Notes under the pieces: generated by a model
Seen by the model: only the letters and a program-made list of their open reading frames with translations
Database searches by the model: none
Told to the model about the DNA's origin: nothing
Origin: Zeimonas sp044507525
GTDB lineage: Bacteria > Pseudomonadota > Gammaproteobacteria > Burkholderiales > Burkholderiaceae_E
Assembly: GCA_044507525.1 (NCBI GenBank)
Contig: JBIQJM010000001.1
Coordinates: 1 to 64,000, forward strand
Direction: 5' to 3'
Length of the DNA stretch: 64,000 nt
Shown: positions 28,517-38,735 of the stretch, piece after piece
Layout of the letters: every line of letters begins with the position of its first letter
Position numbering within the stretch: the first letter of the stretch is position 1
Program-made: the position numbers and the translations under genes

Positions 28517-29338
28517 TCAGATCACCGAGGCTGCGCAGCCGTCCATCGGGATGATCGCCCCCGACACGTACGACGCGGCCTCGGAGGCGAGGAAGAAGGC
28601 GACCTGCGCGATCTCGTCGGGCTCGGCCATCCGGCCCATCGGGATGCGGGCGATCGCCTCCTCGAGCAACTCGGCCTTGCTGCGGCCCGATGCGCGTGCA
28701 GCCGCCTCCAGCCCCTCGTCGACCCGCGTCGTGCGCGTGAGCCCGGGGTTGATCGCGTTCACCCGTACCCCCTGCCTCGCCCAGGCCTGCGCAAGCCCGA
28801 CGGTGGCGAGCATCAGCGCGGAGTTGGCGGCGCCGCCGGCGATGTGCAGCACGCCCGCCTGGCGGCCGCCCTGCCCCACGATGTTGACGATGCTGCCCCG
28901 ACCGCGCGCGGCCATGCGCTCGACGACCGGCTGCGTCACGTTCATGTACGTGAAGTACTTCGCGTCCATCGCCTGTCGGTAGGCGGCGGCATCCAGTTCG
29001 TCGGGCGCGTAGCGGCGCGCGGCGCCGGCCGCGTTCACCAGCACGTCGATCGGCCCGTGCTCGGCCTCGACGCGCTCGACGAGGCGCAGCGCCGCGTCGG
29101 CGTCGACGAGGTCGACCGCTTCGGTGACGAAGGCCGACGCGTCGATCGGCGCCGACGACGGATCGCCGGTCGCCGCGGGTTCCGAAAACGACGCGCGCGC
29201 CGCGGCCAGGTGCGCCGGATCGCGCGCGACGCCGACGACGCGACGACCGTCGCGCAGGAAGATGCGGGCGCAGGCGAGGCCGATGCCCTTGCTCGCGCCG
29301 GTGACGAGAACCACGGCCGGGCCCGCGCGATCCGTCAT
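28517..29338 (-). CDS. Short-chain dehydrogenase/reductase family protein lacking the usual YxxxK
   Basis: The 273-residue product has the SDR cofactor motif VTGASKGIGLACARI, the VNAAGAA segment and the RVNAINPGLTRT loop. Where active SDRs have Tyr-x-x-x-Lys, it reads GVLHIAGGAANSALML, so His replaces Tyr and Gly replaces Lys. A subfamily with a GGAAN motif at this site exists, and its chemistry may differ or be lost. It ends seven bases from pobA, convergently. Confidence 0.8.
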   Translation of the reverse strand: MTDRAGPAVVLVTGASKGIGLACARIFLRDGRRVVGVARDPAHLAAARASFSEPAATGDPSSAPIDASAFVTEAVDLVDADAALRLVERVEAEHGPIDVLVNAAGAARRYAPDELDAAAYRQAMDAKYFTYMNVTQPVVERMAARGRGSIVNIVGQGGRQAGVLHIAGGAANSALMLATVGLAQAWARQGVRVNAINPGLTRTTRVDEGLEAAARASGRSKAELLEEAIARIPMGRMAEPDEIAQVAFFLASEAASYVSGAIIPMDGCAASVI

Positions 29339-29345
29339 CGCGCGA

Positions 29346-29747
29346 TCAGCCCGGTACCGCCGTCGCGAACGGCGCCGGATCGGCGCTGACGCCGTCGGGC
29401 ACGCCGATGGTGCGCGGCTCGAAGCGCCGCTTGCCGTCGACGCGCAGGCGCCGCACGTGTTCGTCGAGCTGGCGACGCGCTGCGAAGAAGGCGTCGCGCA
29501 GCGCGACGTGGACGTCCTGCCGGCGCGCCTGGTTGGCGACGATGTTTCCGCCGGGCACCGAGACGTCGATCGAGACGAGGAATTCCTCGCCCTGCTGCTT
29601 GTGGTTGTGCGGCCGTTGCACGACGACGCGGCAACTGGTGACGTTCGGATGGAACTGTTCGAGCTTGTTCGACTTCTCGCGTATCGAGGCCTCGAGGGCG
29701 GGCGAAGCGTCGATGCCATGGAAATGGATCTGCAGCTGCGTGCGCAT
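29346..29747 (-). CDS. Ribosome hibernation promoting factor/RaiA family protein
   Basis: The 133-residue protein contains the HPF/YfiA fold: LQIHFHGIDASPALEASIREKSNKLE, then VVVQRPHNHKQQGEEFLVSIDVSVPG and a basic helix near residues 75-100. Such proteins bind the 30S decoding site and silence ribosomes under stress. This one has a divergent C-terminal tail and is shorter than long-form HPF. It is seven bases upstream of the SDR gene and follows a gene for a small acidic protein. Confidence 0.78.
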   Translation of the reverse strand: MRTQLQIHFHGIDASPALEASIREKSNKLEQFHPNVTSCRVVVQRPHNHKQQGEEFLVSIDVSVPGGNIVANQARRQDVHVALRDAFFAARRQLDEHVRRLRVDGKRRFEPRTIGVPDGVSADPAPFATAVPG

Positions 29748-29774
29748 ACGGCTCCTTCTCGTCGGGGATGCCCG

Positions 29775-29789
29775 GACGCCCCGGGCGTC
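29775..29789. terminator. Short GACGCCC/GGGCGTC hairpin
   Basis: A seven-base perfect stem (29775-29781 with 29783-29789) occurs in the 64-base gap between the small acidic protein gene and the hpf-like gene. The minimal loop and absence of a T run make it a weak terminator or a processing hairpin. Confidence 0.3.
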
Positions 29790-29811
29790 TTGCCTGTGGA
29801 CCTGGTGTCGT

Positions 29812-30096
29812 TCAGTGCTCGTCGGTTCTCGTTCGCTCGTCGTCGGCCAGCTCTCCTGTGTCGGGGTCGATCCAGTCGGGAACGCCCAGCGCCTCGCCGG
29901 CGCTGCGCAATGCGTCGTCGTCCATCGTGGGGGCTTCGTCGTCGGCCGCGTGCATGTCGTCGACCGCTTCGATGAGCGAGACGAAGGGGCCGTACTCGCG
30001 GCCCTCCGCTTCGTCGATCCACCAGAAACCGTCGGGGCGTTCGATGACTCGCGTGTGATCGAATTCGGACGAGGTCGTCGGAATCGTGCGGCTCAT
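29812..30096 (-). CDS. Hypothetical small acidic protein
   Basis: The 94-residue product is strongly acidic and soluble. Its core, TRVIERPDGFWWIDEAEGREYGPF, resembles small domains of unknown function that read GREYGPF, and the C-terminal half has DWIDPDTGELADDE. The start overlaps the upstream ferritin-like gene as ATGA, so the two are translationally coupled. I do not recognise a function. Confidence 0.7.
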   Translation of the reverse strand: MSRTIPTTSSEFDHTRVIERPDGFWWIDEAEGREYGPFVSLIEAVDDMHAADDEAPTMDDDALRSAGEALGVPDWIDPDTGELADDERTRTDEH

Positions 30097-30575
30097 CTGC
30101 GTCCTCCGCAGGCGGACATTCGCAGCGGCGCGACCAGCTTCTCGATCGACGACAGGTGCCGGGTTTCGGCGAGCGCCGATTCGAGCGCTCGCATGCGAAC
30201 CGATTCGTTGGGAGACGTGGCCGCCAGGTGCTCGAACACGGCACGCATCCGACCTTCGTTCCGTCGCGCGGCCTCGAGCGCACCCTCGGGAGTCGTCGGG
30301 TCCTCGAGCATCGACTGGCGCATCGCTTCCGTCCAGGTCACTCGTTCGGCCAGTATCGTGCCTACGTCGAGATCGGGCAAGTCGCGTTCGATGCGTGCGG
30401 CGAATTCCGATTCCATTACCGCCAGCTGCGCGAACAGGCGCTGCAGCGCGGCATCGCCGCGCAGCGTCGGCGAGGCGGCCAGGCGCCGGTATCGGGCCGC
30501 AGCTTCTCGCCGCAGTGCGAGAGTGGCAACGAGCAGATCGCGCAGCGATACGTCGGAGTCGGCCCCGGGCGTCAT
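30093..30575 (-). CDS. Rubrerythrin/ferritin-like four-helix protein
   Basis: The 160-residue product is almost entirely helical and follows the rubrerythrin pattern: LRREAAARYRRLAAS, LQRLFAQLAVMESEFAARIE, then LEAARRNEGRMRAVFEHLA and ALESALAETRHLSSIEKLV. The last helix keeps ExxH, but the second has ESEF where a histidine is expected, so metal binding may be partial. Rubrerythrins handle peroxide and iron. It is the first gene of a possible stress operon with the acidic protein and hpf. Confidence 0.6.
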   Translation of the reverse strand: MTPGADSDVSLRDLLVATLALRREAAARYRRLAASPTLRGDAALQRLFAQLAVMESEFAARIERDLPDLDVGTILAERVTWTEAMRQSMLEDPTTPEGALEAARRNEGRMRAVFEHLAATSPNESVRMRALESALAETRHLSSIEKLVAPLRMSACGGRR

Positions 30576-30675
30576 CGACGTATCGTGCCGAAGCGCACGC
30601 CGGACCGGTTTGACCCGAGTCAACGGGCCGGCTTCTTCGGTACCATGGCGCGCAGCGCCACTCCAGGAAACGCGC

Positions 30676-31740
<1,065 letters not shown>

Positions 31741-32633
31741 CCGGGCGGGCGCCGATCAGGCCCGCCGTCAGCGCGGTACCGACGAGGATGATCGCCGCGC
31801 CGACGATCATCCGCACCGTGATCGTCTCGCCGAGCAGCAGCGCCCCCCACAGCATCGCGAACGCGGGGACGAGGAAGGTCACCGTCACCGCGCCGACGCT
31901 GCCGATGCGCTCGATCAGGCGGAAGAACACCACGTAGGCGAAGCCGGTGCAGAACACGCCGAGCAGCACCGCGGAGAGCCACGCCATCGCGCCGGGCGAA
32001 GCCGCGGGCCAGGACAACGCCGCCAAGGGCAGCAGCATCGCCGCCGCGAAGACCAGGCTGCCGCCGGCGCTGGTCATCGAATCGATGTGCGACAGGTATT
32101 TCTTGGTCGCGACCGACGCGATGCCGTAGGACAGCGTCGCGCCGAAGATCGCGACGATCGGCAATCCGACGCCTTCGCCGCCGAAATCCAGGCGACCCCA
32201 GACGAGCACCAGCACGCCCGAGAACCCGACGACGAGCCCGAGCACCCGCGGCCGGCTCATGCGCTCGCCGAGCCAGGCGAAGGCGACCAGCGCGCTCCAG
32301 AACGGCACGGTCGCGTTGAGGATCGACGAGTAGCCGGCGCTGAGCCGCAGCATCGCGTAGCCGTAGAGGACGAAAGGAAGCGCCGAGCCGACCACCCCGA
32401 CGAAGGCGATGCGCCCGGCGTTCGCCCGCAGCTCGGCCAGGTTCCCCGCGCGCAGCAGGAAGGGCAGCAGCACCAGCGCGCCGATCGCGGTGCGCATCAG
32501 CATCAGCGGAAACGCGCCGAAGGACGGGACCGCGACGCGGATGAACAGGAACGAGCCGCCCCACAACGCGGCGAGCATCAGCAGGTCGACGACGTCGCGC
32601 CGCTTCAACGCGGGCCCCGGCAACGATCTTCGC

Positions 32634-33515
32634 TCATCCTCCGGCTCCCGCCGAACTCCACAGGTTCATCACCGCGTACGCGCGCCAGGGCTGCCAGTCG
32701 CGTGCGATCTCGCGGGCCCGGGCGGGGGTACGCGCGCCCAGTGCGCGCAGCACGGCGAGATCGCCGGCCGGAAAGGCGTCCGGCCAGCACAGCGCACGCA
32801 TCGCGATGTACTGCGCGGTCCAGTCGCCGATGCCGGGCGTCGCGAGCAACCGTTCGACGGTCGGCTCGACCGGCGCGCCGGGGGCGAGCGCCAGCGTGCC
32901 GGCGGCCATCGCCTCGGCGAGCAGGCGGATCGTGCGCGCGCGACGCAGGTTCAGGCCGGAGGACGCGATCGCCGCATCGTCGAGCGCCGCGATCGACGCG
33001 GCCGACGGGAACACGCGCGCGATGCCGGCAGGCGCGTCGTCGAGCCGCTCGCCGTGGCGTTCGACCAGGCGCCCGATCACCGTACGCGCGGCCTTGACGC
33101 TGATCTGCTGGCCGACGATCGCCCGCACGGCGAGCTCGAAGCCGTCGAAGGTTCCGACGAGCCGCATCGGGCCGTGCATCGGCGTTCCCGCGGGCAGCGC
33201 ATCGAAGGGACCCGGCAACGCGAGATCGAGATCGAAGATCGCGCGCAGGTGCCGCAGGATCGGGTCGGCGACGGGCGCGAGCGAAGCGGAGAGCTCGACC
33301 GCGAGCGCCCGGCGATCGTCCGCCTCGCGAACGCGCAGCCATCCGTTGCGCACGGCCTGGCCGCTGCCCGCCGTCTCGGCGCCCGTCCACCGCGCGCTGC
33401 GCAGGTACGAGACGGCGTCTACGCTCTCGATGTTCTCGATGCGCCGCGCAGCGAGAAAAGCCAGGGTGCGCTGCCAATCGAAGGGAGGTCGATACGGCAG
33501 ACGATGCGGAGGCAT
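32634..33515 (-). CDS. alkA: DNA-3-methyladenine glycosylase II
   Basis: This 293-residue enzyme excises alkylated bases from DNA. It has an AlkA N-terminal domain (YRPPFDWQRTLAFLAARRI) and a HhH-GPD domain, with the hairpin TPGIGDWTAQYIAMRAL followed by the catalytic aspartate in FPAGDLAVLRALG. The regulatory Ada domain is absent. It starts seven bases beyond the pyc stop on the same strand and so may be transcribed with it. Confidence 0.93.
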   Translation of the reverse strand: MPPHRLPYRPPFDWQRTLAFLAARRIENIESVDAVSYLRSARWTGAETAGSGQAVRNGWLRVREADDRRALAVELSASLAPVADPILRHLRAIFDLDLALPGPFDALPAGTPMHGPMRLVGTFDGFELAVRAIVGQQISVKAARTVIGRLVERHGERLDDAPAGIARVFPSAASIAALDDAAIASSGLNLRRARTIRLLAEAMAAGTLALAPGAPVEPTVERLLATPGIGDWTAQYIAMRALCWPDAFPAGDLAVLRALGARTPARAREIARDWQPWRAYAVMNLWSSAGAGG

Positions 33516-33522
33516 CCACGCA

Positions 33523-36500
33523 TTATGCCGGTGCGCCCGTGTGCACCGTACCGGCGCCGTCGTCGCCCGGGAGCACGAGCTCGATCAGGAGATCGTGCGC
33601 CGACACCGTGTCGCCCGGCTTGACGTGCACCGCGCGCACGGTCGCATCGCGCTCGGCGCGCACCTGCGTCTCCATCTTCATCGCCTCGAGCGAGACCAGC
33701 GGATCGCCCGAACGCACGGTCTGTCCGGCCTTGACGGCGACGGTGACGACCATCCCGGGCATCGGCGCCGGCACGTGCGCGGCGTTGCCCGCCTGGGCCT
33801 GCGCGCGGCGCACCGCGCGGGGCGCGCCGGCCTTCTCGACGCGCGTCGTTCGCGGCTGGCCGTTCAGCTCGAAGAAGACGCGCACGACGCCCTCTTCCTC
33901 GGCCGGCGCCGTCCCCTGCATCGCGACGACGAGCGTCTTGCCGCGGTCGATGTCGACGGCGATCTCCTCGCGCTCGCGCATGCCGTAGAAGAAGGTCTGC
34001 GTCGGCAGCGCGGAGACGTCGCCGAAGGCGCGCCGGTGCTCGTCGTACTCGCGGAAGACCTTCGGGTACATCAGCCACGAGGCGAGCGCCTCGTCGTCGA
34101 CCCGGCGCCCCAGCGCCCGGGCGGCGTCGTGTCGCGCGGCCTCGAGATCGACCGCCGGCAGCCGGTCGCCGGGACGATAGGGTTGCGGCGGCTCGGGCTC
34201 GATCGGATGCGCGCTGTCGCAGCGCAGGACCTTGCGCGACAGCGCCTGCGGAAACCCGTCGGGCGGGAATCCGAGCTCGCCGCGGAACAGCGACACGACG
34301 CTCTCGGGAAACGCGACCTCGCGATGCGGGTCGACGATGTCCTCGGCCGAGAGGTCGTTCGCAACCATGTGCAGTGCCAGGTCGCCGACGACCTTCGAGG
34401 TCGGCGTCACCTTGACGATGTCGCCGAAGGCGCGATTCACGTCGGCATACGCGCGGGCCACTTCCGGCCAGCGATGCTCCAGGCCCAGCGAGCGCGCCTG
34501 CTCGCGCAGGTTGGTGTACTGGCCGCCCGGCATCTCGTGCCGGTAGACGTCGGAGGTCCCGGCGCGGATGCCCGCCTCGAAGGGCGCATACAGCTCGCGC
34601 ACGCCCTCCCAGTAGTGCGAGATCGCCTGCATCGCGGCACGGTCGACGCCGGCGTCGCGCGGGCCGCCCTCGAGCGCCGCGACGATCGCGCCGAGGTTCG
34701 GCTGCGAGGTGAGTCCGCTCATCGAATCCATCGCGCCGTCGACCGCGTCGGCGCCGCCGTCGATCGCGGCGAGCACCGAAGCGACCGCGCCGCCGCTGGT
34801 GTCGTGCGTGTGGAAGTGCACGGGCAGCCCGGTCTCGCTGCGCAGCGCGTGCACGAGCTCGCGCGCGGCGCGCGGCCGGCAGACGCCGGCCATGTCCTTG
34901 ATGCCGAGCACGTGCACGCCGGCGCGCTGCAGCGCGCGTGCCGCGTCGAGGTAGTAGCGCAACGAGTACTTCGGGCGCGAATCGTCGAAGAGGTCGGCGG
35001 TGTAGCAGATCGTGCCTTCGCACAGCGCCCCCGCCTCGAGCACCGCGTCGATCGCCACGCGCATGTTCTCGACCCAGTTCAGCGAGTCGAAGACGCGGAA
35101 GAGGTCGATACCGCCCGCGGCCGCGCGCGCGACGAAGTGGCGCACCACCTCGTCGCCGTAGTTCGTGTAGCCGACCGCGTTGCTGCCCCGAAGCAGCATC
35201 TGCAACAGGACGTTGGGGATCGCGGCGCGCAGCTTCGCCAGGCGCTCCCACGGGTCTTCCTTGAGGAACCGCAGCGCGACGTCGAAGGTCGCTCCGCCCC
35301 AGCACTCGAGCGAGAACAGCTGCGGCAGCGCACGCGCGTAGTACGGCGCGATGCGCAGCATGTCGATCGTGCGCATGCGCGTGGCGAACAGCGACTGGTG
35401 CGCGTCGCGCATCGTCGTGTCGGTGAGCAGCGCCTGCGGCTGCTCGAACATCCAGCGTGCGAACAGTTCCGGGCCGACGGCGAGCAGCCGCTCGCGCGTC
35501 CCGCCGGGCACCGGCGCACCGGCGTCGAGCATCGACTCCGGCGGCATCGAAAGGTGATGACGGGAGAGGTCCGGCGCCGTGCGCCCCTTCATGTCGGGGT
35601 GTCCGTTCACCGTCACCTCGCCGATGTAGCGCAGCAGGCGCGTCGCGCGGTCGCGCCGCCTGGCGAAGCGGAAGAGCTCCGGCGTCGAATCGATGAAGCG
35701 GGTCGTCACCCGGCCGGCGACGAAGTCCGGGTGGTTGATCACGTTCTCGACGAACTGCAGGTTCGTCGCGACGCCGCGGATCCGGAACTCGCGCAACCCG
35801 CGATCCATGCGGCGGATCGCTTCGTGCGGCGTCGGCGCCCACGCGGTCACCTTCACCAGCAGCGAGTCGTAGTACGGCGTGATGACCGCACCGGTGTACG
35901 CGGTCCCGCCGTCGAGCCGCAGTCCGAAGCCGGCGGCGCTGCGATACGCGGTGATGCGCCCGTAGTCCGGGGTGAACTGGTTCTCGGGATCTTCCGTGGT
36001 GATCCGGCACTGCAGCGCATGGCCGTTCAGGCGGATCTCCGATTGCGCCGGCACCGGGGCCTCCGGGTCCCCGATGCGCGCCCCTTCGGCGATGCGCAGC
36101 TGCGCCTTGACGATGTCGATGCCGGTGACCTGCTCGGTCACCGTGTGCTCGACCTGGATGCGCGGGTTGACCTCGATGAAATGGAAGGCGCCGGTGTCGG
36201 CGTCCATCAGGAACTCGACGGTTCCGGCGTGCGTGTAGCCGACGCTGCGCATCAATCGGAGCGCCGCGTCGCACAGTTCGGCGCGTGCCTTCTCGTCGAG
36301 GTACGGCGCCGGGGCGCGCTCGACGACCTTCTGGTTGCGGCGCTGCACGGAACAGTCGCGCTCGAACAGGTGCACGACGTTGCCGTGCAGGTCGCCGATC
36401 ACCTGCACCTCGACGTGCCGCGCGCGGCGCACCAGCTTCTCGAGATACACCTCGTCGTTGCCGAAGGCCGCCTGCGCCTCGCGTCGTGCCGCGTCGACCT

Positions 36501-37047
36501 GCGCGTCGAGATCCTTCGCCGACTCGATCGTGCGCATCCCGCGCCCGCCGCCGCCCCAGCTCGCCTTCAGCATCAACGGATAGCCGATCGCCTCGGCCAT
36601 CTCCCGCGCGCGCTTCGCGTCGGCTGGAAGCGGACCGGTCGCGGGCATCACGGGGACGCCGGCGGCCTGCGCGGCGGCGCGCGCGGCGACCTTGTTGCCG
36701 AGCGTCGTCATCACTTCCGGCGAGGGACCCACGAAGACCACGCCGGCGCGACGGCAGGCGAGCGCGAAGTCGGGATTCTCCGAGAGAAAGCCGTAGCCGG
36801 GATGGATCGCGTCGACGCGCGCCTGGCGCGCGATGCGCAGGATGTCGTCGATGTCGAGATAGGCCTGCAGCGGCTTTCGCCCCTCGCCGACGCGATAGCT
36901 CTCGTCGGCCTTGAAGCGATGCAGCGAGAAGCGGTCCTCGTGCGAGTAGATCGCGACGGTGCGCATGCCGAGCTCGGCGGCCGCACGCATCACGCGGATC
37001 GCGATCTCCGATCGATTGGCGACGAGCAGCGACTGGATGCGGGGCAT
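33523..37047 (-). CDS. pyc: Pyruvate carboxylase
   Basis: This 1174-residue biotin enzyme carboxylates pyruvate to oxaloacetate for anaplerosis. Domains in order are biotin carboxylase (QSLLVANRSEIAIRVMRAA; ASWGGGGRGM; EHTVTEQVTGIDIVKAQLR), carboxyltransferase (TMRDAHQSLFATRMR; FHTHDTSGGAVAS), and a C-terminal biotinyl domain with the lysine in LEAMKMETQV. Length matches single-chain PC. The ATG at 37047 gives the family start MPRIQSLLVANR; an upstream ATG adds ten residues. Confidence 0.95.
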   Translation of the reverse strand: MPRIQSLLVANRSEIAIRVMRAAAELGMRTVAIYSHEDRFSLHRFKADESYRVGEGRKPLQAYLDIDDILRIARQARVDAIHPGYGFLSENPDFALACRRAGVVFVGPSPEVMTTLGNKVAARAAAQAAGVPVMPATGPLPADAKRAREMAEAIGYPLMLKASWGGGGRGMRTIESAKDLDAQVDAARREAQAAFGNDEVYLEKLVRRARHVEVQVIGDLHGNVVHLFERDCSVQRRNQKVVERAPAPYLDEKARAELCDAALRLMRSVGYTHAGTVEFLMDADTGAFHFIEVNPRIQVEHTVTEQVTGIDIVKAQLRIAEGARIGDPEAPVPAQSEIRLNGHALQCRITTEDPENQFTPDYGRITAYRSAAGFGLRLDGGTAYTGAVITPYYDSLLVKVTAWAPTPHEAIRRMDRGLREFRIRGVATNLQFVENVINHPDFVAGRVTTRFIDSTPELFRFARRRDRATRLLRYIGEVTVNGHPDMKGRTAPDLSRHHLSMPPESMLDAGAPVPGGTRERLLAVGPELFARWMFEQPQALLTDTTMRDAHQSLFATRMRTIDMLRIAPYYARALPQLFSLECWGGATFDVALRFLKEDPWERLAKLRAAIPNVLLQMLLRGSNAVGYTNYGDEVVRHFVARAAAGGIDLFRVFDSLNWVENMRVAIDAVLEAGALCEGTICYTADLFDDSRPKYSLRYYLDAARALQRAGVHVLGIKDMAGVCRPRAARELVHALRSETGLPVHFHTHDTSGGAVASVLAAIDGGADAVDGAMDSMSGLTSQPNLGAIVAALEGGPRDAGVDRAAMQAISHYWEGVRELYAPFEAGIRAGTSDVYRHEMPGGQYTNLREQARSLGLEHRWPEVARAYADVNRAFGDIVKVTPTSKVVGDLALHMVANDLSAEDIVDPHREVAFPESVVSLFRGELGFPPDGFPQALSRKVLRCDSAHPIEPEPPQPYRPGDRLPAVDLEAARHDAARALGRRVDDEALASWLMYPKVFREYDEHRRAFGDVSALPTQTFFYGMREREEIAVDIDRGKTLVVAMQGTAPAEEEGVVRVFFELNGQPRTTRVEKAGAPRAVRRAQAQAGNAAHVPAPMPGMVVTVAVKAGQTVRSGDPLVSLEAMKMETQVRAERDATVRAVHVKPGDTVSAHDLLIELVLPGDDGAGTVHTGAPA

Positions 37048-37145
37048 GGAAGCAAAGGCGAAAGACCAGCGAGGCATGATAACCGTGCGCTATCCGGTAC
37101 GATCGCCCGCGGTCGCGCCGTCGCGCGCACGATGAAGAAGAACCG

Positions 37146-38735
37146 ATGAAGATTGTTCCCCCGTGCGTGCGCGCGGCCGCCGTTTCGCTCGTTGCACTGC
37201 TCGCCGCCTGCGGCGGCGGAGGCGGCGGGGATTCCGATGCATCCGCCATCCGGATCGCACAGGAGAACTGCTCGTTCAGCTACGCGCCGGAGCCACCGGC
37301 CGGGAGCGAAGGCGCCGACCCGCTGCTCTCCCGGCAATGGCACCTGCGCAACGAGGGACAATTCGGCGGCCCTGCCGGCGAAGACGTGCGCGCGCTCGCC
37401 GCATGGTCGGCTTCGGGCAAGGGCGAAGGCGTGCGCCTGGCGATCGTCGACGACGCGATCGAGACGCTGCACGAGGATCTCTTTCCGAACCTCGTCGCGT
37501 TTCGCAACTACCGTTTCAACGCGCCGCCCGATACGCATCCGCTGCCCTGCGAGGCCGATGACGACCACGGAACGGCGGTGGCCGGAGTCGCGGCCGCGCG
37601 CGACGGCAACGGCCTGGGCGTGGCCGGAGTGGCGCCGCGGGTCGAGCTCGCCGCGTACAACGCGCTGGCGTCGGGTTCGAATGCCGACGTCGTCGACGCA
37701 CTGCGGCGCGACGGCGCGGTCACCGCAATCTACAACAACAGCTGGGGCGCTCCGGACCGGACCGGGACACTGAACCCGTCCGGTCCCGACTTCCGCAATG
37801 CGATCCTCGACGGCACCCGTCTCGGTCGAGGCGGCCTCGGCGCCGTCTACGTGTTCCCGGCGGGCAACGGCGGCCAGGGCGGCCGGGACAATTCGAACTA
37901 CGACGGCTACGTCAACGGGCACGGCATCATCGCCGCGTGCGCGGTCGACAGCGACGGCCGCGCCCCCGCGTGGGCGGAGCCCGGCGCAAACATCCTCGTC
38001 TGCGGAATGAGCGACCCGGGAACCGCGAGCGGCCCCGCCATCACGACCACCGACGTCCGCAACGCCTACCGCTCGAACTTCAGCGGGACCTCGGCGAGTA
38101 CGCCGATGGTCGCCGGCGTGGCGGCGCTGGTGCTGCAGGCCAACCCGTCGCTCAGCTGGCGCGACGTGCGGCTGATCCTCGCCACCACCGCGCGCAAGAA
38201 CGATCCGGGCGACGCTCGCTGGGAGACGAACGCGGCCGGGCATCTCGTGCATCCGTTCTTCGGCTTCGGCGTTGCAGATGCCCAGGCCGCCACGGCACTC
38301 GCCCGCACCTGGTCGAGCGTGCGCGGCAGCGAGGCGCTGGTGGCGTGCCGGCCGCCCACGAGCACCGTGGAACAGCCGCTGAACGACGGGACGGTGCTCA
38401 CCGACACGATCCACGTGGGAGTCGATTGCCCGATCAGCAGGATCGAGTTCGTGGAGGTCAGCTTCCGCGCCGGTCATTCCTATGATGGAGACCTGCGCAT
38501 CGAGCTGCAGCGCCCCGACCTCGCCTCGCCTTCGACGACGCTTGCCGACGCCCGCATCTGCAGGGTCAACGACACGACCGTCCAGTGCGGCGACTACGAC
38601 GCGGGCTGGGTATTCAAGAGCGTTCGCAACCTCGACGAGCCGGCGCAGGGAGAATGGACGTTGAAGGTCACGGACGCGCTGGCAGGCGACACGGGAACGT
38701 GGACCGACTGGTCGTTGACGATCTGGGGACGATAG
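37146..38735 (+). CDS. Kexin-like subtilisin-family serine protease, lipoprotein, with P domain
   Basis: The 529-residue exported protease has a lipoprotein signal (LLAAC, Cys22) and a glycine-rich linker, then the S8 domain starting DPLLSRQWHLRNEGQ as in kexins. The triad is Asp102 (IVDDAIE), His141 (DDHGTAVAG) and Ser316 (SGTSASTPMVAG). Residues from about 390 form a P/proprotein-convertase domain (CPISRIEFVEVSFRAGHSYDGD to the end). There is no propeptide between signal and catalytic domain. A coupled downstream gene encodes a propeptide-like protein, recalling the Aeromonas sobria protease and its ORF2 chaperone. Confidence 0.9.
   Translation: MKIVPPCVRAAAVSLVALLAACGGGGGGDSDASAIRIAQENCSFSYAPEPPAGSEGADPLLSRQWHLRNEGQFGGPAGEDVRALAAWSASGKGEGVRLAIVDDAIETLHEDLFPNLVAFRNYRFNAPPDTHPLPCEADDDHGTAVAGVAAARDGNGLGVAGVAPRVELAAYNALASGSNADVVDALRRDGAVTAIYNNSWGAPDRTGTLNPSGPDFRNAILDGTRLGRGGLGAVYVFPAGNGGQGGRDNSNYDGYVNGHGIIAACAVDSDGRAPAWAEPGANILVCGMSDPGTASGPAITTTDVRNAYRSNFSGTSASTPMVAGVAALVLQANPSLSWRDVRLILATTARKNDPGDARWETNAAGHLVHPFFGFGVADAQAATALARTWSSVRGSEALVACRPPTSTVEQPLNDGTVLTDTIHVGVDCPISRIEFVEVSFRAGHSYDGDLRIELQRPDLASPSTTLADARICRVNDTTVQCGDYDAGWVFKSVRNLDEPAQGEWTLKVTDALAGDTGTWTDWSLTIWGR

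Noticed and set aside
32806..37149. Very long open frame (1447 codons) on the plus strand opposite pyruvate carboxylase
   Set aside because: It is rich in Arg/His/Asp/Val with no domain and mirrors the pyc codon pattern; GC-rich genes create such antisense shadows.
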